NCBI GenBank assembly: GCA_951217055.1
Contig: OX578277.1
Location: 111,604,514 to 111,668,513 of the forward strand
Origin: Gerris lacustris
Lineage: Eukaryota > Arthropoda > Insecta > Hemiptera > Gerridae
DNA: 64,000 nucleotides
Reading direction: 5' to 3'
The translations under genes and the position numbers were made by a program. This document shows positions 55,440-64,000 of this stretch, piece after piece. How positions within the stretch are numbered: the stretch's first letter is position 1; each line of letters begins with the position of its first letter. A model generated the notes under the pieces. It saw nothing but the letters and a program-made list of their open reading frames with translations. It did not search any database and was not told the origin of the DNA.

Positions 55440-56030
55440 ATAGATTATAGTCCACAGGCCACCATAAGAAGTGAGTCGCTGATTGATAAAGTTTTCTTAC
55501 CTCATGGAATCGCTTATTTATGCCGTGTCCACCGATGAATTGGGTATATGGCAACTGGGCGCTGGGCCATTTCTTTTTTGTTGACATGCCAAACTTGCCC
55601 TTGTGCAGGAACATTGAAAAGATATAGATAAAGTTTTGATTTTCACAGGATCGTTTAATTAAATTATTTCAAAAACAGTGGTAAAGGTGGCCACCGATAC
55701 GAGTGGGCCGTTTTCTTTTCAACGTCCCCGCAGAGCGATATGTTTGGGGCGGTGGACAGCCCAAACGGCCCACTCTTATCGGTGGCCACGTGTACCACCG
55801 TTTTTTAAATAATTTAATTAAACGATCCTGTGAAAATCAAAACTTTATCTATCTCTTTTCAATGTTCCCGCAGAGGGGCAAGTTTGGCATGTCAACAAAA
55901 AAGAAATGGCCCAGCGCCCAGTTGCCATATACCCAATTTATCGGTGGACACGGCATAAATAATTCCATAAGGTAAGAAAACTTTATCAATCAGCGACTCA
56001 CTTCTTATGGTGGCCTGTGGACTATTAATA
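55440..56030. mobile_element. 590 bp palindromic fold-back element
   Basis: Arms 55440-55712 and 55760-56030 are near-identical inverted copies around a loop of about 45 bp. Each arm contains CAGCGCCCAGTTGCCATATA, GGCATGTCAACAAAAAAGAA and GGTGGCCACCGAT words in mirrored order. Both arms can be read as a peptide with WPSAQLPYTQFIGGHG, with a diverged unit PKRPTLIGGH at the centre. Flanks give no clear TSD. Confidence 0.75.
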
Positions 56031-56400
56031 CGGCTCCGTTCCCTTAAATATTCATCAGGCGTCATTTATTTAATTAAATATATTGTAATATCTTTATTAA
56101 AAGCCTAATGTGAAATGGGCAAGGTTTTGATTATACTGACAGATTAAAAATCAAATTAAATTTGATTTCATCATCTAAAATTTAAACAGTAATACAGAAT
56201 ACAGGGAAGTTCAATTAAATTGAAAGTGTAGTTCAATCACATTGATTAATCAAATTGAACTGTCTAAAGTCTAAACGGATTATCGAGGTCTGAACTTGGT
56301 AGAAGCGGTCGTAACCGATACCAACCTAGCAACCGGAGGTTTACGAACACGGTCGGTTACTTATTCCGAACGCATCCCTAATCCCTAATGTATTATATAT
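56031..56400. other. No gene seen
   Basis: AT-rich with a short inverted TTCAATTTGATT/AATCAAATTGAAC pair at about 56218-56262. Confidence 0.35.
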
Positions 56401-57000
56401 TTTCACTCGTATAAAGAGGAAGTATTGTGATGGCGTGAAAATTTGGTCCTTCAGATTTTGATGGATTTTAACGTTTTGAGGTCCCCCGAGTCCAAAGAAG
56501 TGGTTTTTAAAAATTGTCTGTTTATCTGTGCAGACGCCTGGAGTCAAAACTACTGAGCCGATTTTGACGAAATTTGGCATAGGTGTATGTCCCCGAGGCG
56601 AAATTGAGAAATTAATTTTAGCCTCCAAATTTGGGGGCGCTACTCCTAAACACTTTGAAAGAACTTGAAATAAATGATTTCTCGAAAACGGTTCCGAGGA
56701 ATTTGATTAAAAAATTCTACAATGTAGTTGATTTAAACACAAATCTAATGATATAAGCCGTTTTTCCAGGGATAAGTCTAATTCCTGAGAAAATAGCTTT
56801 AAACGTGGAGGGAGAGAGGCCTGGTTCGATTCCCCGCCGAGGAGAAGTTATTTTTATAGTATATTTTGATAAAATGTTCAATAATAATAAAAATGCACCT
56901 ACGAAAACTCGAAAAATAATAAATGGAAAATACTGAGCTAAGTAATTATAAACTCGTATATAAGAATGTTTGTCTGAGTTGTCTCGGACCGTTTTTTTTT
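56401..57000 (+). mobile_element. Family C repeat, copy 3
   Basis: CGTATAAAGAGGAAGTATTG start, GAGCCGATTTTGACGAAATT middle, CTGGTTCGATTCCCCGCCGA at 56821 (B-box), TCTGAGTTGTCTCGGACCG end. Confidence 0.65.
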
Positions 57001-57429
57001 TGTGACATAATTTACGAGTGATAAAATATAGAAGTGACTATGCTAGGTGGTGAGGTTGGTAGGACTGAAGAGTGTTGGTTTGTATAAGTTGCAAGGGTCG
57101 ACTGGAAGAGTAATAAATAAGGATTGGTTCGTTGGGATGATACATTGGATAGTGGATACTGGATACATAGGTTTGTGAGAGGAGAGTGAGGTTAGGATAG
57201 GGGTGAACGTACTGTACCTACTCGTACTCCACACTGGTCCAGTCTCTACATGCGGTCAGGCCTCTTAGTGCAGGTTCCACTACGCTCTAGGACTCTAGAC
57301 CGTAGTTCTTAAAGGCCTTACTTGGATGTTACTTTTACTACTTGGTCTTACTTGGACTTGGATTTGACACAAAATGCTCACTATGTATTCTCGCTTAAGT
57401 AGGCATCGAGTGGGTCAACCATTGAAGCG
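57001..57429. other. No gene seen
   Basis: No recognisable feature. Confidence 0.35.
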
Positions 57430-57660
57430 AGCGTAAAGGCGGATACACATGCCGTCAAATTGGGCAAGTAGCTTTCATGCCAAAAGAGGGTATTTGTCAG
57501 TTACTGGCATGCCAAGGATTTTTATTAAGGTTTTTTCAGCTTGTTTGCCAGCTACAGGCATGCCTCTTACATATCCACGTGCAAGTAGCTTGCAGATGCA
57601 AGTAGCTGGCATGTTTTTGTTCAAGCTAGCGGCATGTGTATCTCCGCAAAACAACGCCTC
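57430..57660. mobile_element. Small terminal-repeat element, GGCATG words
   Basis: GGCGGATACACATGCCG at the left and CGGCATGTGTATCTCCGC at the right are inverted. AAGTAGCTGGCATG words in both senses occur at least six times between. Same end design as 18151 and 39786 in miniature. Confidence 0.55.
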
Positions 57661-57904
57661 AGTACAGATGAAGAGGTGAAGGAAGCGGTCACCAGGTTCA
57701 TCGGTGGCCTAGCGGCGGAGTTTTTCCAAGCGGGTTTTCTGAAGTGGATAACTCGTCAGGAAAAATGCGTAGAAAAATCTCGTGGCTATGTAGAAAAATA
57801 GTTTAAAGTACAAGCTTTCAGATGGTATACTTATGTATTGCAATAAAAAATGCCTTACACCTGAAAAAAATGTGGGAACCTTATTTTTTACTTGCCCCTC
57901 GTAA

Positions 57905-58590
57905 ATAGCTCAAGATGCACAGAGTCCAGAATGTACAGAACCCAGAATGTACAGACCAGAATGCACAGACCAGAATGAACAGAGCCCAGAATGCACAGAG
58001 CCCAGAATGTACAGACCAGAATGCACAGACCAGAATGAACAGAGCCCAGAATGTACAGACCAGAATGAACAGAGCCCAGAATGTACAGACCAGAATGCAC
58101 AGACCAGAATGAACAGAGCCCAGAATGTACAGACCAGAATGTATTGACCAGAATGTACAGACCAGAATGCACAGACCAGAATGAACAGAGCCCAGAATGC
58201 ACAGAGCCCAGAATGTACAGACCAGAATGCACAGACCAGAATGAACAGAGCCCAGAATGTACAGACCAGAATGTATTGACCAGAATGTACAGACCAGAAT
58301 GCACAGACCAGAATGAACAGAGCCCAGAATGCACAGAGCCCAGAATGTACAGACCAGAATGCACAGACCAGAATGAACAGAGCCCAGAATGTACAGACCA
58401 GAATGAACAGAGCCCAGAATGTACAGACCAGAATGAACAGAGCCCAGAATGTACAGACCAGAATGTATTGACCAGAATGCACAGACCAGAATGAACAGAG
58501 CCCAGAATGTACAGACCAGAATGCACAGAGCCCAGAATGTGCAAAGCCCAGGATGCACAGAGTCCAGGCTGAACAAAGCCCAGGCTGTAG
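57905..58590 (+). repeat. Minisatellite with 131 bp higher-order period
   Basis: Built from 14 bp AGAATGTACAGACC or AGAATGCACAGACC and 16 bp AGAATGAACAGAGCCC units. The rare variant GTATTGACC appears at 58141, 58272 and 58463, with the first two marking a 131 bp higher-order unit. All three minus-strand frames stay open over 190 codons because no unit makes a stop; I regard these as non-coding. Confidence 0.88.
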
Positions 58591-58599
58591 CAGGCAAAT

Positions 58600-59117
58600 G
58601 CGAACCTAGTTATAAATTGACAAGCTGTAGATTTTTCAACATGTTTTGTTGGATGTATTTTTATCTAATAAAGTATAATATTAAGCTATGACAGAGGAAG
58701 GTGGAGGAAACGGACGAGTGCTTGCGGAAGTGTATCCGGTGCCGTATCTGTGGGAGAGATCGACCAGGATTCAGGATTCTCGCCGCTAATTAACTCCGCT
58801 GGGAACTCCGTCCACTACATTTTAATATTGTAATTTTGTTTACGCTCACGGGGCAGGAGAGCGCCTCTATACTTCCCACCACAACCCTCTCATCGCCCAC
58901 AAACCCGTCCTCGTCAATAATTACATTCCTCAGAATATTCAAACAGAAAATAATAGAAATCTTATCCACTTATGTCCAACCTCGGTTTTAATTAGTCTTC
59001 AACTCGACTATTTATGTCGGTGGAAACGTTTTCTACGTTTCAGTTCAATTTCTACAAACGTTGACAATTTGCTACCGAGTTTTACATTAAATAAATGAGT
59101 ACAATGCGTTCCTGGTG
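58600..59117. other. No gene seen
   Basis: Moderate-GC then AT-rich; nothing supportable. Confidence 0.35.
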
Positions 59118-60105
59118 GTTTTCAATTCTTTAGTAGTTGGGCTAATTAAGGAAATAAAAGCCTCATTTTTGCAATTTTTCGATCCCTCCTTGGTTCATCA
59201 ACTTCAAGTTCAAATGGTAAAAGAGTGGAAGGTAAAAATAAAAATTTAAAGATAAAAAGAACTTTTTATATTTATATACTACATTTTTAAATTTTCTGTT
59301 GAATCGTATGTAATGTTGATAATATAATTGTTATTGTTGCATAATATATAATGTTATTGAAAAAAAATAGTTCCGAATTTATTTACTTCACATAAATGAC
59401 AATCATCTAGAGAGCTGTACAATCTTTATACAACGGATCTCCCAAACATCAAATCTAAACCGTGCCATCGATATATTTGAAATAATATAAATAATATAAT
59501 CGATGTATTTACTGTTTTGCTGTCATTCAGTTTATCTCTATTTTTGAAACCCGTCAAAATGAAGATTGTAAATATGGGATATGGCAAAACAAATAAAATA
59601 ACTTCCGGATTTTTTCCGAACTAACTTTCCGCACAGCAAAATTTGCTGAAAACCAATTAAATTCTGCTGAAAGATGGCTAAAAGTATTAAAATAATGCAT
59701 TGTTATCGTGTTCTGAGCTATTCTAAAAGTTTCAAATGTCTAGCTATTCGGGGAGTTAGTTAGAAATCAATTGCTAGATTTGTACCGGACAAACAAACAA
59801 ACAAGAAAGCAAGCTAATAAAAACGTAGTAAAAAAAATAGAAATGCGTTCTTTCAATAATTTATTTATTTAAAACTAATAGCGTAATAAACAGAACCTGT
59901 ATTCAGGTAAATGAAGAATCACAATGATTCAAACAAACAAATTTTTAACGTTCAAACAAGAATGTTTAATAATAAGCATCGCGATGTAATCGTCTAGACT
60001 CTAGACTCTAGACTCTAGACAGCCAGCTTGAGAATGATCCAAGGAGGGGTCGAAATATTGCAAATGTGAGAATTATATTTTCATAATTGACCCAACTTCT
60101 AAAGA
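59118..60105. mobile_element. Inverted-end repeat, possible Penelope-like ends
   Basis: AATTCTTTAGTAGTTGGGCT at 59127 and TTTTTCGATCCCTCCTTGG at 59176 are mirrored by CCAAGGAGGGGTCGAAATAT at 60040 and ACCCAACTTCTAAAGAATT at 60091. Repeat H copy 2 lies inside, with a TCTAGAC x4 tandem at about 59995-60020. CCAAGGAGGGGTCGAAA fits the stem-loop part of the CTGAAGA...GAAA motif family. Confidence 0.5.
59536..59835 (-). repeat. Interspersed repeat H, copy 2
   Basis: Inverse of 46985-47290, ending ACAAACAAACAAACAAG. It is placed inside the inverted-end repeat above. Confidence 0.6.
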
Positions 60106-60119
60106 ATTAAATAAATTTT

Positions 60120-61193
60120 ACTACGTTTATACATCGTTTTTGAAAGCGTTTCGGATCCAATTCGTTTTCAAAACGATTCGCGTTCACACAACAAAAAATA
60201 CAGGTGATTGAAATATTTGTTTTCGATATTTCATAACGGTGACATCACGAGTAAAACCTTCTTTCTTGTTAACTAATATGTCCGCGAATTTTTTACATTT
60301 TATTTACAAGTTATTAAAAGTTTTTATCTAAGATTGATACGAAATATAAACATTATATATCTCTGTTTAGATGCGTAGAAAGTGATTATTTACGTACTTG
60401 TATTCATTGCGCATGTGCGTCTCATAGTTCTGAAGAATTCCTCTTCTTTACCACGCTAGCGCGGTAAAGAAGAGGAATTCTTCAGCTTTACTCACGATTA
60501 GCGAGTTTGTTTACATTTAACAAAACTAATTTGCTATTATTTTATTAAAGTAACTGTTTATATAGAGTTTTTAGTGAAAAACAATGAATGAATCAAGTGG
60601 CTTTGACGAAAATGTAGAGAATAATACTCCTCCGGAAATAATTAATTCGGCAAAAAATACAACTCAAGATTAATGCCATCTTTATCAAGAGAAGAGATAC
60701 GAACTTACATACAGCAAGTTTATTTTTTTTCTGTATTTATTATTTAAATCTAACAATCGTAGATAAAGTATACGGTACGCAACGCGTGCGAAAACGGCAT
60801 TTTGCATTGCTCGTATGGTTTTACTACCCTCGCTGTCGCTCGGGTGCAAACTCCACACTCGCATGCAAAATGCTACTTTCCGCACACGACGCGTAATGTA
60901 CTATTACAGGTTCTTTATAATATTAACTTTTGTTTAAAAACGTTTTTGCAGTTTAAAAAAAAAAGAAACGGAAGCTCACGAAAACAAAGAACTTAAAAAG
61001 TGGAAAAGAGTAAAATAACCTGATATCTCGATCCCCTACACGACCTGTTCATACGAGCGTTTTGAATTTCGATCCCCCGTTCCGATCACGTATTTTTTGG
61101 TAGAGCGGATTTAAACCGATACGATCCGTTGATCTCCGTTCGTACAGAGTTTTGAACTAGCGGATCGTTTTCAAAACGATGTGTGAACGTAGT
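60120..61193. mobile_element. Terminal-repeat element with nested family A copy
   Basis: ACTACGTTTATACATCG and the inverse of ACTACGTTCACACATCG form the ends, followed inside by TTTTGAAA and CGATCCG/CGGATC words in both senses. A family A copy fills 60323-60906. Confidence 0.6.
60323..60906 (+). mobile_element. Family A element, copy 6
   Basis: Complete unit. The 56 bp palindrome is at 60430-60485 with perfect 23 bp arms (CTGAAGAATTCCTCTTCTTT then ACC) around ACGCTAGCGC. First-exon frame MNESSGFDENVENN, PPEIINSAKNTTQD, then a stop from a deletion. It lies inside the element at 60120 and faces copy 7. Confidence 0.8.
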
Positions 61194-61240
61194 ATATATA
61201 TTTGCCTTATACTTTTCGTTCATTACTAATACTAACAAAA

Positions 61241-61819
61241 TAGTACATTACGCGTCGAGTGCGGAAAGTAGCATTTTGCATGCGAGTGTGGAGTTTGCAC
61301 CCGAGCGACAGCGAGGGTAGTAAAACCACACGAGCAATGCAAAATGCCGTTTTCGCACGAGTTGCGTACCGTACTTTATCTACGATTGTTAGATTTAAAT
61401 AATAAATACAGAAAAAATAAACTTGCTGTGTGTAAGTTCGTATCTCTCTCTTGATAAAGATGGCATTAATTCTTGAGTTGTATTTTTTTCCGAATTAATT
61501 ATTTCTGGAGGAGTATTATTCTCCACATTTTCGTCAAAGTCACTTGATTAACTCATTGTTTTTCACTTAAAACTCGATATATAAACAGTTACTTTAATAA
61601 AAGAACAGCAAATTAGTTTTGTTAACAATGTAAACAAACTCGTTAATCGTGCGTAAAGCTGAAGAATCCCTCTTCTTTACCGCACTAGGGTGGTAAAGAA
61701 GAGGAATTCTTCAGAACTATGAGACGCGCATGCGCAATGAATACAACTACGTAAAGAATCACTTTCTACGCATCTAAACAGAGATACAATGTTTATATTT
61801 CGTATCAATCGTAGATAAA
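61241..61819 (-). mobile_element. Family A element, copy 7
   Basis: Complete minus-strand unit, 334 bp from copy 6 in inverted orientation. The third codon is a stop (MS*SSDFDENVENN), but the rest of the frame through MPSLSRERYEL is intact. Confidence 0.8.
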
Positions 61820-62744
61820 CAAAGTTGTGTTAATCTCAACACAAGCAACTAACAGCGTTAGACTCGAAACATCTGCAAAAAAAACCTCTTATTAAAACTA
61901 GTATTATTTATCGGTAAAATCAGTCGTACCAACAAAACTACCTACCTAACAAAAATGTATCTAAGCTTTGTGATTTCGTTGAATTTGAAGGAAAAAGTCG
62001 TGGGGGTGCTGGAGGCTTCCACTTAGCTTGAATAACTATACGGGGTTCTACCAGGGTACGATGTCTTGTTTCACCAACAACACGATGCGATTTCAAAGTT
62101 GTTTTTTTTTTTTTAAAAAAAAGGAGTTTATGCAGGGAAATGAATGTGTTTATGGTGGGATAGCGTGGGGTCTGAAGGAGGCCATATTGCGCGGTAGATT
62201 TGCAGATGACGGCGTGCCTGGGTTAAGAACGGTGAGAGTCTAGTTTTTTGTTGGGTTTCTAGATGTCGGTGAAGCTGAGGAGATTGTATACTGGTCGGTT
62301 GTGAGGGGAAGAAACCGGTTTTACCGGCTCGGTCGTGACCTGCTCCATCCTACCCGTCCCTACCTCCGACCAACAAGTTCACGGCTACATCCCTGTCTTC
62401 TCCGTACTTCCTCAACACACATCTTACATTATAAACGATAAAGTCGCACAGTCGCACTGTCAATATCACACTGACCAAGCAACAGTCAATGACAATTCTG
62501 GTCTTGAATGATTCAAAGTAGATTTCTTCCTCAATCACTTGGCAGCATTTGAAGGAAAATACCGGCAAGTTGACAAAAACCCAACCGCCTTCTCGATTCT
62601 TTATAAATTTACATAAAAAGAAACAAAAACATACCAAATTATTGTCAACACAATGACAAGTATATTTTATAAGTCCGGTTTTGACGACTCTAATTAGTTA
62701 TAACCAGTAAACCTGATAGGATGTATTCGCTAAGACTGCTTACT
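61820..62744. other. No gene seen
   Basis: Short open frames at 62028 (plus) and 62350-62637 (minus) have no recognisable domain and no supporting signals. Confidence 0.3.
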
Positions 62745-63300
62745 GTACTACTACCTCTAAACGCCTCTAACCACCTTAAACCACCTCTAACCTACTTCAA
62801 CCACCTCAAACTACCTCTAACCACCTTAAACCACCTCAAACCACCTCCAACCTACTTCATCCACCTCAAACCACCTCTAAACTACTTCAACCACCTCTAA
62901 CCATCTTAAACCCCCTCTAACCACCTCCAACCTACTCCAACCACCTCAAACCACCTCTAACCACCTCAAAACACCTCTAACCTACTTCAACCACCTCAAA
63001 CCACCTCTAACCATCTTAAACCACCTCTAACCACCTCAAACCACCTCTAACCACCTTCAACCACCTCTTACCATCTCAAACCACCTCAAACACCCTCTAA
63101 CCACCCCAAGTCATCACAAACCACCTCCAACCACTTCTAAACACCTCAAGCCACCTCCAACCACCTCTATCCTCCACTAACCACCTCTAACCGCCTCAAT
63201 GCACTTCTAAAAACCCCAAGCCATCTCTTACCATCTCAAACCACCTCAAGACACCTCTAACCTCCACTAACCACCTCTAACCACCACAAACCCCCTATGA
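62745..63300 (+). repeat. Degenerate CCACCTCTAA/CCACCTCAAA minisatellite
   Basis: About 50 units of 10-11 bp, CCACCTCTAA or CCACCTCAAA with TACTTC variants, increasingly diverged toward 63300. A-rich and pyrimidine-rich; no coding. Confidence 0.88.
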
Positions 63301-64000
63301 CCAATAACCATAAGAAAAGTTGTTAAAGAAAGATTGTGGAAGGACGGTGCGTGAGACTACGGAAGAATGTTGGTTTTGTGCCAACCCGGACCTTACCTGC
63401 CTTGGTATTACTTAGATTTGACTCGATCCGACATTTTTCTTTAGTTACGTCACCCTTTTACTGCTTCACACTGACTACCCATAACACATGATTTCCTTAA
63501 CAGTGAAAAACCACCAGTTTACCTGGAATTACATAATTAATTCTTGACTTGTAGGAGTAGCAGATAATTAAGTTACTTGTTACTTGCATCTTATGGAGAA
63601 AGCAAGTAAATTGTTAAAGGTGGAGTGTCAATGCGACTACTGAAACGACTATGAATAGAACTCCTTTTAGGTATCAGGTACATGAGAATTACTACTTTTC
63701 CACGATGTTTAAATACAGATTGAATCCTGATTTGGGATTTAACAAGTTAGGTATTTCCATGAGCAGTATTGAATCCATATTAAATACGAAATAAAAAAAA
63801 AAACTTTTACTTGGTTACTTTTGGTTAAGGTTATAAATAATTTTATAACCATGTTTTTTATTACGTATTTTGACAGATTTGACTATAGTTTCTACAGAAA
63901 TACGCTAGGTGCGCTCACACACATGCTCTGCGCATGTCAGGATCGAGTTTAAGTGTTTCCATGCAACTCGATCCAGATACGATCCGAGAATTTAGTGAAT
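63301..64000. other. No gene seen; edge of window
   Basis: AT-rich with CTCTGCGCATGTCAGGATCG near 63926 and CTCGATCCAGATACGATCCG near the end. The latter may be one end of another terminal-repeat element that continues beyond the window. Confidence 0.3.

Noticed and set aside
57881..58597. Long minus-strand frames over the 57.9-58.6 kb array
   Set aside because: All three frames are open, which reflects unit composition rather than coding.
62028..62637. Frames on both strands near 62.0-62.6 kb
   Set aside because: No domain, no splice or promoter support, and they lie in unremarkable sequence.
62745..63300. CRISPR-like array
   Set aside because: Units are 10-11 bp, contiguous and degenerate, with no spacers.

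Overview
This window looks like transposon-filled, AT-rich arthropod DNA, most probably from an insect. A hemipteran is my guess from the mix of element families, not something the sequence proves. I see no complete host gene, no rRNA or tRNA gene that folds cleanly, and no CRISPR. The only host-like coding signal is a short signal-peptide first exon near 20.4 kb. Nearly everything else is a mobile element, a decayed transposase or retroelement fragment, or tandem repeat, often nested two or three deep. Many calls rest on both ends of an element and its target-site duplication (TSD) being readable directly.

Layout. 0-5 kb: PIF/Harbinger transposase fragments broken by a 1.6 kb hAT element, a fold-back mariner-type MITE and a Ty3/gypsy element whose two LTRs survive around a large internal deletion. 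7-9.5 kb: a mariner-type shell holding a Ty3/gypsy gag into which a LINE tail has inserted in frame. 10-13 kb: a tRNA-related repeat, two head-to-tail copies of a recurrent 580 bp element (family A) and a fold-back. 14-20 kb: three hAT elements with perfect TSDs, a 5S-rRNA-derived SINE, and a terminal-repeat element of about 2 kb loaded with two more hATs. 20-28 kb: the signal-peptide exon, a 54 bp minisatellite, a piggyBac-type element, an inverted tRNA-like repeat and 295 bp tandem repeats between inverted ends. 28-39 kb: fold-backs, a LINE 3' end, two family A copies, several MITEs and a Mutator-like element with 39 bp inverted ends. 40-46.5 kb: a long hAT relic whose coding pieces are separated by nested hAT, hairpin-ended and mariner insertions. 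47-64 kb: TA-flanked MITEs, three large minisatellites, two more hATs, a 590 bp palindrome and three more family A copies.

The most unusual item is family A: seven copies in 64 kb. Each carries a near-perfect 56 bp palindrome, an NRF-1-like GCGCATGCGC site, a short reading frame resembling the N-terminus of hemipteran tyrosine-recombinase (Crypton-like) proteins, and a second 130 bp imperfect palindrome at the other end. I read it as a non-autonomous element that kept the promoter and first exon of a recombinase gene. A second theme is a set of sequence-unrelated terminal-repeat elements sharing one end design, a TACAC-type end followed by arrays of short direct and inverted words.
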